A DNA stretch of 64,000 nucleotides from an uncultured Lachnospiraceae bacterium. GTDB lineage: Bacteria > Bacillota > Clostridia > Lachnospirales > Lachnospiraceae. The stretch is taken from assembly GCA_934432885.1 (NCBI GenBank), contig CAKRYY010000009.1, positions 1 through 64,000 on the forward strand, read 5' to 3'. Below the pieces are notes generated by a model. That model was not told where the DNA came from, searched no databases, and was given only the letters and a program-made list of their open reading frames with translations. Both the position numbers and the translations under genes were made by a program. This document shows positions 1-7,583 of the stretch, one piece after another (positions within the stretch are counted from its first letter, which is position 1; each line of letters starts with the position of its first letter).

Positions 1-539
1 CCGAAAAGGTTACGGATGTATCCGGAAGAGGCGTTGGTCTTGATGTTGTAAAATCAAAGATTGAAGCGCTCAGCGGTGAGGTGGATGTCAAGACAAAGTA
101 TGGCGAAGGAAGTACATGGTCAATCAGGCTTCCGCTTACCCTTGCAATCATCCAGGCATTGATGGTTGTTGTAGGTACTGAGAAATATGCAATTTCCCTC
201 GGCTCTATTGAGACGATTGAAAATATTACAAAGGAAGACATTAAATACGTTCAGGCAAAAGAAGTAATCAATCTGCGTGGAACGGTAATTCCTCTGATTC
301 GTCTGGATGCGATGCTGGATATTAAGAAGGAAAAGGAAAACGATGATAATCTGGTTGTCGTTATTGTCAGAAAGGGCGATAAGCAGGCAGGTCTGGTAGT
401 TGACGAACTGATTGGACAGCAGGAAATCGTTATCAAATCACTTGGAAAGTATATCAGCAAATGCAAATTCATCAGCGGCGCAACGATACTTGGCGATGGC
501 GAAGTGGCGTTAATCTTAGATGCCAATGCGATGATTTAA
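1..539 (+). CDS. cheA: Chemotaxis histidine kinase CheA, C-terminal part
   Basis: The 5' end lies outside the window; the frame is open from the first bases. The first residues include the glycine-rich box GRGVGLDVVK of the HATPase domain. About 140 residues of CheW-like regulatory domain follow, ending in a stop at 537-539. CheA autophosphorylates on histidine in response to receptors and passes phosphate to CheY; the CheW-like domain couples it to receptor arrays at the membrane. cheW follows after 25 bases, with a strong Shine-Dalgarno sequence (aaggagg). Identity is firm from motif plus context; the upstream domains (HPt, dimerisation) cannot be seen. Confidence 0.95.
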   Translation, partial: EKVTDVSGRGVGLDVVKSKIEALSGEVDVKTKYGEGSTWSIRLPLTLAIIQALMVVVGTEKYAISLGSIETIENITKEDIKYVQAKEVINLRGTVIPLIRLDAMLDIKKEKENDDNLVVVIVRKGDKQAGLVVDELIGQQEIVIKSLGKYISKCKFISGATILGDGEVALILDANAMI

Positions 540-564
540 CAAGGCGGGTAAGGAGGATTGCATC

Positions 565-1068
565 ATGAATGAATTAAAAGAGAATATGGCGCCCGCGATT
601 GGACGCGCTGAAATCGAAGACCATGTAGTGACAGAGATTACACAGTTTATCGTAGTAAAATTTGGCGAAGAGCAGTACGGTATTGATATCAAATATATTG
701 AAAATATCGTAAGGATGCAGCACATCACAAGAGTGCCTAAGGTTGCTGCGCATATTAAGGGTGTTATTAACCTGCGCGGTGAGGTAATTCCCGTTATGAG
801 CGTCAGACTGAAAATGGGACTTGCAGAGGATGTGGAAACAAAAGCAACAAGAATCATTATTTTAAAACTGGAACAGCATGGAAACATTGGTATCCTTGTA
901 GACGAAGTCAAAGAGGTTGTCAACCTTGAGGAAAGCCAGATCGAAAAGATTTCTTATGATTCCAGAGAGGATAAGACGAATTTTATATATGGAATCGGAA
1001 AATACGATGGCGGATTGATTTCGCTGTTGGATTTAAACTCGGTGGTACTGGATCGCGATATGGCATAA
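565..1068 (+). CDS. cheW: Chemotaxis coupling protein CheW
   Basis: A 167-residue protein made almost entirely of one CheW fold (about residues 25-160), preceded by a short N-terminal extension. Family hallmarks are visible: a first strand with FIVVKFGEEQYGIDI, then INLRGEVIPV, then ILVDEVKEVV. CheW is a cytoplasmic scaffold that links chemoreceptors to CheA. It sits between cheA and cheC with short gaps, so it is almost certainly in the same operon. Length and order match other Firmicutes chemotaxis operons. Confidence 0.95.
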   Translation: MNELKENMAPAIGRAEIEDHVVTEITQFIVVKFGEEQYGIDIKYIENIVRMQHITRVPKVAAHIKGVINLRGEVIPVMSVRLKMGLAEDVETKATRIIILKLEQHGNIGILVDEVKEVVNLEESQIEKISYDSREDKTNFIYGIGKYDGGLISLLDLNSVVLDRDMA

Positions 1069-1095
1069 AAAGCAGACGACGGGAAGGGTTCAGAC

Positions 1096-1713
1096 ATGGG
1101 AAATGAAATCAACTTGGAAACAATGTCAGCAGAATATGTGGATATTTTAAAGGAACTGGGGAACATCGGCGCCGGCAATGCAATGACGGCGCTGGCGCAG
1201 CTCTTGAACTGCAAGGTAGATATGAAGGTTCCACAGGTCAGACTGCTGGAATTTAAGGACGTCGGAACGTTGATTGGCGGCGAAGAACAGATTATGGCAG
1301 GCGTTTATCTTGTCGTGGAAGGGGATATTACAGGCAGTATTATGTTCCTTTTGGAAATCGGTTCTGCAAAGCATCTGATTGGCAAGCTGATGGGCATGGA
1401 AGTACAGGGGGATGTGCTTGGTGAAATGGAGCTTTCCGCACTCAAAGAGGTTGGAAATATCATCACAGGCGCTTACCTCAATTCGCTTGCCATGATTACC
1501 AATTTAAAAATTTATCCTTCCGTCCCGGATGTTTGTATTGACATGGCAGGTGCTATCTTAAGCGTTCCTGCGATTGAATTTGGAACACTGGGTGATAAGA
1601 TACTGCTGATTCAATCTCAGTTTATGGATGAGGTGGAACTGAACGGCTATTTCATTATGGTTCCGGATATTGAATCTTATGGAAAGATTCTGTCGTCACT
1701 TGGTATGGCATAA
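1096..1713 (+). CDS. cheC: CheY-P phosphatase CheC
   Basis: A 205-residue CheC/CheX/FliY-family protein. Both active-site signatures of the D/S-x3-E-x2-N type are present: DILKELGN near residue 16 and SALKEVGN near residue 116, each followed by a proline-containing strand. This two-site form is typical of CheC, which dephosphorylates CheY-P and also binds and regulates CheD. The CheD gene follows directly, matching the known CheC-CheD adaptation module of Firmicutes. The start is an ATG with an aaggg Shine-Dalgarno sequence. Confidence 0.95.
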   Translation: MGNEINLETMSAEYVDILKELGNIGAGNAMTALAQLLNCKVDMKVPQVRLLEFKDVGTLIGGEEQIMAGVYLVVEGDITGSIMFLLEIGSAKHLIGKLMGMEVQGDVLGEMELSALKEVGNIITGAYLNSLAMITNLKIYPSVPDVCIDMAGAILSVPAIEFGTLGDKILLIQSQFMDEVELNGYFIMVPDIESYGKILSSLGMA

Positions 1714-1741
1714 AACAAACAGTTGGGAAGAAGTTTAGAGG

Positions 1742-2227
1742 ATGAGTGAGATAATCAAGGTTGGCATGGCCGACTTAAAGATATGCAAAAGCCCGGATGG
1801 GATTACAACACTGGGTCTGGGCTCCTGTGTCGGAATTGCACTGCGGGACCCCGTCAAGAAAATTGGCGGTCTGGCGCATATTATGCTGCCGGACAGCACT
1901 GCAATCAGAAACAGCACGAATATTCCAAAGTTTGCGGATACCGGAATTGATGAACTGGTGCGGCAGATTGTAGAGGCTGGAGCATCAAGAAACAAGCTGG
2001 TTGCCAAAATCGCAGGGGGCGCGCAGATGTTTGCGTTCCAGAACAAGTCGGATTTGGTTCGTGTAGGCGAACGCAATGTAGATGCAGTAAAGAAAAAACT
2101 GCAGGAGCTGAAAATACCGATTTTGGCAGAGGATACCGGTAAGAATTATGGTCGGACCGTTATTTTCTATCCGGAGACAGGGGATTTCATTATTCGCAGT
2201 GTTGGTAAGGATGAGATTATAATATAG
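1742..2227 (+). CDS. cheD: Chemoreceptor glutamine deamidase CheD
   Basis: A 161-residue protein of normal CheD length. The catalytic triad expected from the family can be placed at Thr23, Cys29 (in LGLGSCVGIAL) and His46 (in GLAHIML), with the same spacing as in characterised CheD. CheD deamidates receptor glutamines and exchanges with CheC to tune receptor activity. It lies between cheC and a small membrane protein gene in the chemotaxis/flagellar operon. Confidence 0.96.
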   Translation: MSEIIKVGMADLKICKSPDGITTLGLGSCVGIALRDPVKKIGGLAHIMLPDSTAIRNSTNIPKFADTGIDELVRQIVEAGASRNKLVAKIAGGAQMFAFQNKSDLVRVGERNVDAVKKKLQELKIPILAEDTGKNYGRTVIFYPETGDFIIRSVGKDEIII

Positions 2228-2240
2228 GCTGGAGATAAAA

Positions 2241-2561
2241 ATGAAAACCAAACAGTTACCGCTTTTGATAATGCTGCTGGCAGGAGCGGCTGTGAGCATC
2301 AGTACGAAGCTTATGGGATATGAACTGGAAACCGCGCTATGGATACTGCTGGGAACGCTGGTTGTATTTTATATCATGGGCTGCCTGATGAAACGGACCA
2401 TAGATTCCTTTGAAAAGGAATTGGAAGCGGCGGCAGCAGAACAGGAGAATGCGGCTGTATCTGAGGAAGGAGAAGTTATCGAAAAGGATGCGCAGGAGGC
2501 TGGTGCAGCAGAAGGCGCAGAAGAGACGGTAAAAAGAAAAAATCCACAGGAACAGCCCTGA
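2241..2561 (+). CDS. Small membrane protein with acidic tail, unknown function
   Basis: A 106-residue protein. Two hydrophobic segments (about residues 7-25 and 32-50) form a helical hairpin. A charged, Ala/Glu-rich cytoplasmic-looking tail of about 50 residues follows. I recognise no domain. It has a good Shine-Dalgarno sequence (ggagat), starts 13 bases after cheD and ends 36 bases before fliA, so it belongs to the motility operon. A role in flagellar or chemotaxis membrane organisation is only inference from position. Confidence 0.8.
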   Translation: MKTKQLPLLIMLLAGAAVSISTKLMGYELETALWILLGTLVVFYIMGCLMKRTIDSFEKELEAAAAEQENAAVSEEGEVIEKDAQEAGAAEGAEETVKRKNPQEQP

Positions 2562-2597
2562 ACATAAAAAGGACCAGGCAGTAAATCGGAGGATACT

Positions 2598-3365
2598 ATG
2601 GACGAAACTTCCAGAAAAAAGCTGTGGGTCGAGTATGCAAAGACAAAGAGACCGGAGCTTCGGGAAAAGATTATTCTGGAGTATGCGCCTCTTGTAAAGG
2701 TTGTTGCAGGCAGACTCAGTATGTATCTGGGGTATAATGTAGAATATGAGGATCTGGTCAGCTATGGAATTTTTGGACTGATTGATGCGATTGATAAGTT
2801 TGATTCCATGAAGGAAGTAAAGTTTGAAACCTATGCAAGTCTGAGAATTCGAGGCTCTATTCTGGATCAGATTCGCAAAATGGACTGGATTCCGAGGACA
2901 ATCAGGCAGAAACAGAAACGAATAGATGCAGTGGTGCGTACGGTCGAAGCTGAAAAGGGCAGACCTGCTTCGGATGAGGAAATTGCGGCAGGACTTGGCA
3001 TTACGGATGAGGAATACACAGACTGGCAGTCGCAGATGAAGATTACCGGTGTAGTTTCCCTGAATGAATATCTGGAGCAGGGAAGCGAGATTCCAAGCGA
3101 TACCAATGTATCAAGGCACTTTGACAGTCCGGAAAAGGTCATGGAGCAGGGCGAGCTTGCCCAGATGCTGCGGGAATCTCTTACGCTTCTGACTGAAAAG
3201 GAAAGAAGGGTCATTGAATTATATTATTATGAGGAACTGACACTGAAGGAAATCAGCCATGTCCTCGAGGTGACCGAATCCAGAGTATCACAGCTTCATA
3301 CTAAGGCGTTACAGAAGATGAAGACAAAAATGGGACCTTATATGGGAATACTGAACAGGTCGTAA
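2598..3365 (+). CDS. fliA: Flagellar RNA polymerase sigma factor FliA/WhiG (sigma-28)
   Basis: A 255-residue sigma-70 family protein of the FliA/WhiG group. Region 2 contains DLVSYGIFGLIDAIDKFD and FETYASLRIRGSILDQIRK. Region 3 is short, and region 4 carries LTEKERRVIELYYYEELT with a helix-turn-helix (LKEISHVLEVTESRVSQL) at the C-terminus. It directs transcription of late flagellar and chemotaxis genes. The ATG is preceded by ggagg. One candidate target promoter is in this window, at 8763-8790. Confidence 0.95.
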   Translation: MDETSRKKLWVEYAKTKRPELREKIILEYAPLVKVVAGRLSMYLGYNVEYEDLVSYGIFGLIDAIDKFDSMKEVKFETYASLRIRGSILDQIRKMDWIPRTIRQKQKRIDAVVRTVEAEKGRPASDEEIAAGLGITDEEYTDWQSQMKITGVVSLNEYLEQGSEIPSDTNVSRHFDSPEKVMEQGELAQMLRESLTLLTEKERRVIELYYYEELTLKEISHVLEVTESRVSQLHTKALQKMKTKMGPYMGILNRS

Positions 3366-3387
3366 GTGGGGACTACGGGGGGACAGT

Positions 3388-4977
3388 ATGAATGGATATT
3401 TTCAGATTGTAAATGAAGAATCGCAGATGAGCGTCATGCTGTATCCTGCAACTGACGGCGGCGAAGAACTGGATATAACAGAGGTTGCGGATTATCTGAC
3501 ACAGAAGGATATTCCTTATGATTTGATGTCGCTTTATGCGACTGCAAAAAAGCTGGATAAGGAGCCGTTTTCTTTTACTCTGCAATATCAAAAAGGCAGA
3601 GCGGTACGGGAAATGCTGAAAACACGGATCGCGGATGATAATATGTCTGCGACCGTGCGTTTTTATGCACCTTCCAATGACGGCGAGACTATGGATAAGG
3701 CGGAAATCTGCAACGATTTAAAGCAGAGAGGCATTGTTTTTGGCGTTGATGAGAGTGTGATTGAAAACTTTATAGCCAAACGGGAATATTGCAGAGACTA
3801 TGTAGTTGCATACGGCCGGGAAATGGAGCGGGGAAAGGATGCAAGCGTAGAGTATTTCTTCAATGTGGATACCAAGGCGCGTCCGACGCTGCAGGAGGAT
3901 GGAAGCGTGGATTTCTTCCATTTGAATACGATAAACCATTGCAGCAAGGGTGATGTGCTTGCAAAGCTTTTGCCGGAGGTACCCGCTGTGCCGGGTAAAA
4001 ATGTACGCGGTGAGACGATTCCCGGAAACCAGACTAAGAGAAAGCGCCTTTCTTATGGAAAGAATGTTGCGCTTTCAGAGGATGAAACGCAGCTTACAGC
4101 ACTTGTGAGCGGGCACATTATATTAGAAGATGAAAAGGTTTCGGTTTCAGATGTTCTGGAACTGAACAATGTAGATAATTCGACAGGAAACATTGACTAT
4201 GCGGGCAGTGTGGAGGTCGCAGGCAGCGTCTGTGAGAATTTCAGTCTGCGTGCAGGCGGCAACGTTATTGTAAAGGGCGTTGTAGAAGGCGCTTTGGTGG
4301 ATGCAGAGGGAGATATTATCATTGCCAGAGGAATGAACGGCATGGGAAAGGGAAGAATCATAGCAGGCGGCAATGTTGTTGCAAAGTTTTTTGAAAATGC
4401 AACAGTGCTTGCAGGCGGCTATGTGGATGCCGACTCTATTCTGCATAGTGAGGTTAAGGCAAAGGATGCCGTCCATGTAGGCGGAAAGAGGGGCTTTATT
4501 ACAGGCGGCAGAATCTGCGCGACCAATGGTGTCGAGGTAAAGAACCTTGGTTCCAATATGGGGGCAGATACTGTTGTGGAGATTGGAGCGGATCCGTCGG
4601 TAAAGAAGAAGGTTCAGGATTTGCAGCTTGAAATTCAGGAAAGCAATAAGGCAATCAAGATGGCATATCCGGTGCTGAAGTCTGCATCAGAAAGGCTTGC
4701 GGCAGGAGGAAGCCTGCCAGAGGAACAGTATACCTACATCAGAGGCGTTTATCAGCTTTATCAGATGAAGCGGGAAGAAGTAAAAAAGGCAAGTAAGCGG
4801 CTGGATGAGCTGCAGTGCCTGCTGGAAAATACAAAAAATGCTGCTGTTAAGGTATCTGGAGATGTTTATGCCGGTACCAGAATCGTAATTGGGGATGTGT
4901 CTATGGTAGTGAAGGAAAAACTGAGCTATTGCCGGTTTGTAAAGGACAGAGGCGATGTCAGAATGAAAGCGCTGTAG
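3388..4977 (+). CDS. FapA family (DUF342) polymer-forming protein
   Basis: A 529-residue protein. The N-terminal half (to about residue 250) matches the DUF342/FapA N-domain style. Residues about 265-420 form a right-handed beta-helix of short glycine-rich repeats (GSVEVAGSV, AGGNVIVKG, AGGNVVAKF, AGGYVDADS). A coiled coil at about 410-490 and a short beta tail follow. FapA proteins are often encoded beside flagellar genes and are annotated as flagellar assembly protein A; their biochemical role is poorly known. It follows fliA by 22 bases with a gggggg Shine-Dalgarno sequence. Confidence 0.85.
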   Translation: MNGYFQIVNEESQMSVMLYPATDGGEELDITEVADYLTQKDIPYDLMSLYATAKKLDKEPFSFTLQYQKGRAVREMLKTRIADDNMSATVRFYAPSNDGETMDKAEICNDLKQRGIVFGVDESVIENFIAKREYCRDYVVAYGREMERGKDASVEYFFNVDTKARPTLQEDGSVDFFHLNTINHCSKGDVLAKLLPEVPAVPGKNVRGETIPGNQTKRKRLSYGKNVALSEDETQLTALVSGHIILEDEKVSVSDVLELNNVDNSTGNIDYAGSVEVAGSVCENFSLRAGGNVIVKGVVEGALVDAEGDIIIARGMNGMGKGRIIAGGNVVAKFFENATVLAGGYVDADSILHSEVKAKDAVHVGGKRGFITGGRICATNGVEVKNLGSNMGADTVVEIGADPSVKKKVQDLQLEIQESNKAIKMAYPVLKSASERLAAGGSLPEEQYTYIRGVYQLYQMKREEVKKASKRLDELQCLLENTKNAAVKVSGDVYAGTRIVIGDVSMVVKEKLSYCRFVKDRGDVRMKAL

Positions 4978-4996
4978 ATAGAAAAGGGGGATTGGC

Positions 4997-5311
4997 ATGG
5001 CAGTAGGACCGATTGAATTAAACGGTGCGATTTCCAGAACGCAGGATTATTCTGTGCTGAAGCAGAATGAAGACAATAAGGGAATGGTCAATCAGCAGGC
5101 ATTTCAGACACAGTTCAATAAGGAGATTGTCAATAGACACTCGCAGGTCGTAGAAAGCGATCAGCTGCGAAAAGAAGAACGAAAGTTTGACGCCCGTGAA
5201 AAAGGCGATAATGAATATCAGAGAAGCGGTGGCAAACGGCAGAAAAAAGAACAGAAATCGGATGGAAAGGCGGTTGTGAAAGGACGGCAGTCCTTTGACG
5301 TAAAGATATAA
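4997..5311 (+). CDS. Small charged protein of the flagellar operon, unknown function
   Basis: A 104-residue, highly charged protein with no signal peptide or membrane segment. The N-terminal 45 residues (starting MAVGPIELNG) look the most conserved-like; the rest is Lys/Arg/Glu/Gln-rich and probably disordered or helical. I know of no function. It starts 19 bases after the FapA gene behind gggggat and is followed one base later by the next gene, so translation is likely coupled. Confidence 0.75.
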   Translation: MAVGPIELNGAISRTQDYSVLKQNEDNKGMVNQQAFQTQFNKEIVNRHSQVVESDQLRKEERKFDAREKGDNEYQRSGGKRQKKEQKSDGKAVVKGRQSFDVKI

Positions 5312-5312
5312 C

Positions 5313-6071
5313 ATGGGAATCATGGAAATTGTATTGCTTCTTTTGGGAATTGCTATTTTTGTGGCAAGCTTTATTATCCCGGAAAGACGGGGAAGGTCTG
5401 AAGCGGTTGACCGTAAGCTTGAAGAGGAGCAGATAAAAGAGCTGGCAGAAAAGCAGATGACCCAGATACAGGAAAAGCTTTCAGGTGCAGTTGAAGAAAC
5501 CATCAGCTATGCAATGGAAAAGACGGAACGTTCACTGGAGCGGATTACCAATGAGAAAATCATGGCAGTCAATGAATATTCGGATACCGTACTTACGCAG
5601 ATTCATAAAAACCATGAAGAGACAGTTTTCCTGTATGATATGTTAAATGACAAGCATCAGGATTTGAAGGAGACAGCGGCTGAGCTTGCACAGAATACAA
5701 AGGCAGCCAAGGCATCCAAAAAGCCTGTTAAAGAAGCTGAAAAGAAAGCCGAAAAAGAAAAAGAGGATAAAACCGGCATAGAAAAAGCAAAAAGTCCTGA
5801 AGCGGCAGAAAAGAAGGCTGTTCAGACCGAAACAAAGGATGCTGTCCAAAAAGAGCCGGATACAAAGGAAAAACAGCCGCAGGTAAAGGACATGGATACC
5901 CTGCAGGCAGTAAACATTTCATTTGCACCGGATGCAGAGGAAGGCAGAAACAGCAATGAGAGGATTCTTGCCCTGCATAAGGAGGGAAAATCCAATATGG
6001 CGATTGCCAAAGAGCTTGGACTTGGAATTGGCGAGGTCAAGCTGGTAATTGATTTGTTCAAAGGGGTCTGA
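5313..6071 (+). CDS. Membrane-anchored coiled-coil protein with C-terminal HTH-like segment (DUF6115-like)
   Basis: A 252-residue protein. Residues 1-22 are a single hydrophobic anchor. About 30-110 is a Glu/Lys-rich coiled coil, and 115-205 is a low-complexity Ala/Lys/Glu linker. The last about 40 residues (NERILALHKEGKSNMAIAKE then LGLGIGEVKLVIDLF) read like a helix-turn-helix. This layout matches what is catalogued as DUF6115; I am fairly but not fully sure. It starts just after the stop of the preceding gene without a clear Shine-Dalgarno sequence, suggesting coupling. A DNA-binding or protein-binding role is unproven. Confidence 0.75.
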   Translation: MGIMEIVLLLLGIAIFVASFIIPERRGRSEAVDRKLEEEQIKELAEKQMTQIQEKLSGAVEETISYAMEKTERSLERITNEKIMAVNEYSDTVLTQIHKNHEETVFLYDMLNDKHQDLKETAAELAQNTKAAKASKKPVKEAEKKAEKEKEDKTGIEKAKSPEAAEKKAVQTETKDAVQKEPDTKEKQPQVKDMDTLQAVNISFAPDAEEGRNSNERILALHKEGKSNMAIAKELGLGIGEVKLVIDLFKGV

Positions 6072-6077
6072 TTTATC

Positions 6078-6665
6078 ATGAAATTGAAATATTATTTGCG
6101 CGGACTCGGAATTGGTATCATAGTGACAGCAGTCATTATGGGTATTTCTTCCGGCGGCAAAACAGAAAAGCTGACGGATGCCCAGATTCTGGCGCGGGCA
6201 AAGGAGCTTGAACAGGAAAACGACGTTTTGACGCAGCTCACAGAGGCAGAAACGCAGGAGCTGGAAGCAAACGCAGAGGAAGAAAAGAAAGAGCTGCTGG
6301 TGACGGAAACTGATACGCAGTTGGAGACTGCGGGCAGTGAAGCAGCCAAAGAAGCTGCGCAGGCAGAGGCAGGTAAGGATAAGCCAAATGATCCACAGGC
6401 AGAGAATACTGGAGATGCAAAAACAGAAGAGACTGTGCAGACAGAGCCGGAAACGGAGGAATCCTTTGTCGTTGCTGTGTATCCTGGAGAGGGCTCTTAC
6501 ATGATTTGCCGGAAACTGGCTGAGCTTGGACTTGTGGAGTCAGCGGACATCTACGACAGGTTTTTATGCCAGAATGGATATGATAAGAGACTGTGTACCG
6601 GCAATTTTGAAATCAAAGCCGGTTCAAGTGCAGAAGAAATTGCGAAAATACTGACAAAGAGCTGA
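6078..6665 (+). CDS. MltG/YceG-like protein lacking the catalytic domain
   Basis: A 195-residue protein. One N-terminal membrane segment (about 8-26) is followed by a Glu/Ala-rich disordered stretch (about 40-130). The C-terminal 60 residues (VAVYPGEGSYMICRKLAELG, later NFEIKAGSSAEEIAKIL) resemble the LysM-like subdomain found at the start of the MltG endolytic transglycosylase domain. The catalytic MltG core is absent, so enzymatic activity is not expected. It ends the motility operon; its last codons lie inside an intrinsic terminator stem. Confidence 0.7.
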   Translation: MKLKYYLRGLGIGIIVTAVIMGISSGGKTEKLTDAQILARAKELEQENDVLTQLTEAETQELEANAEEEKKELLVTETDTQLETAGSEAAKEAAQAEAGKDKPNDPQAENTGDAKTEETVQTEPETEESFVVAVYPGEGSYMICRKLAELGLVESADIYDRFLCQNGYDKRLCTGNFEIKAGSSAEEIAKILTKS

Positions 6666-6689
6666 TAAAACTCTTGTCAGTTTTTTTTT
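6651..6689 (+). terminator. Intrinsic terminator ending the motility operon
   Basis: ctgacaaagag pairs with ctcttgtcag (one bulge) around a short loop, followed by a run of nine T. The 5' arm is inside the 3' end of the MltG-like gene. The 3' arm also supplies the -35 box (ttgtca) of the rpsB promoter. Confidence 0.85.
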
Positions 6690-6702
6690 CTTATGCTATA
6701 AT
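6674..6702 (+). promoter_or_regulatory. Sigma-A promoter of rpsB-tsf (extended -10)
   Basis: The -35 is TTGTCA at 6674-6679, the spacer is 17 bases, and TATAAT lies at 6697-6702 with a TGC extended -10 just upstream. It is the best promoter before rpsB. Its -35 is embedded in the terminator stem of the upstream operon. Confidence 0.85.
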
Positions 6703-6705
6703 CTG

Positions 6706-6816
6706 AGTGTTGTGTAAAAAACACGTGCAGGGATTTGCCGCCGGTGCTTCTAAACGCGGAGGTGGCTGGCAAAGTTGAACCGCACGGAAGCAGACTAACC
6801 AAATGGAGGTAAAGAC
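6706..6816 (+). ncRNA. Structured 5' leader of rpsB, candidate S2 autoregulatory element
   Basis: About 110 bases separate the predicted transcription start from the rpsB ATG. A stem forms between 6734-6742 (TTTGCCGCC) and 6764-6773 (GGC, bulged T, GGCAAA). Its 21-base loop holds TGCTTC (6745-6750), which is exactly complementary to GAAGCA (6787-6792) downstream of the stem, giving an H-type pseudoknot. A second option pairs GCGG (6756-6759) with CCGC (6780-6783). Leaders of rpsB are known autoregulation sites for S2 in other bacteria; that this one binds S2 is inference. Confidence 0.55.
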
Positions 6817-7554
6817 ATGAGCGTTATTTCAATGAAGCAGTTATTAGAGGCAGGTGTTCATTTCGGACATCAGACAAGAAGATGGAACCCTAAAATGGCT
6901 CCTTACATCTTCACAGAGAGAAATGGTATCCACATCATCGACCTGCAGAAATCTGTTGGCAAAGTAGACGAGGCTTACAGAGCAGTTGCTGACATCGCAG
7001 CACAGGGCGGCACCATTCTTTTTGTTGGTACAAAGAAGCAGGCACAGGACGCAGTAAAGGCAGAAGCAGAGCGCTGCGGAATGTTTTATGTAAATGAAAG
7101 ATGGCTCGGCGGTATGCTGACCAACTTCAAGACAATCAGAAGCAGAATCGAAAGACTGAAAGCAATCGAAACAATGTCTGAGGATGGAACCTTTGATGTT
7201 CTGCCGAAGAAGGAAGTTATTAAATTAAAGAAAGAATGGGATAAGCTGGAGAAGAACCTCGGCGGTATCAAGAATATGACAAGAATCCCGGATGCAATTT
7301 TTGTAGTAGATCCTAAGAAGGAAAAAATCTGCGTACAGGAAGCTCGTATCCTTGGCATTACTCTGATTGGTATCGGCGATACCAACTGCGATCCGGAAGA
7401 ACTGGATTACATCATTCCTGGAAATGATGATGCAATCAGAGCGGTAAAACTGATTGTTTCCAAGATGGCAGATGCTGTTATCGAAGCAAATCAGGGCGAA
7501 GCGCTTGAAGCAGAGGCAGAAGGAACAGAGGAAGCAGAAAACGTAGAAGCATAA
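6817..7554 (+). CDS. rpsB: Small ribosomal subunit protein S2
   Basis: A 245-residue S2 protein of normal length. It has the family start [20 protein letters not shown] and the later [22 protein letters not shown] and [20 protein letters not shown]2 binds late to the 30S subunit and helps position S1 and mRNA. It is co-transcribed with tsf, 29 bases downstream, the usual bacterial order. The acidic tail (last about 20 residues) is typical. A strong Shine-Dalgarno sequence (ggaggt) precedes the ATG. Confidence 0.98.
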   Translation: MSVISMKQLLEAGVHFGHQTRRWNPKMAPYIFTERNGIHIIDLQKSVGKVDEAYRAVADIAAQGGTILFVGTKKQAQDAVKAEAERCGMFYVNERWLGGMLTNFKTIRSRIERLKAIETMSEDGTFDVLPKKEVIKLKKEWDKLEKNLGGIKNMTRIPDAIFVVDPKKEKICVQEARILGITLIGIGDTNCDPEELDYIIPGNDDAIRAVKLIVSKMADAVIEANQGEALEAEAEGTEEAENVEA

Positions 7555-7583
7555 GCTTTTGACTTGTATGGAGGAATAAAATC

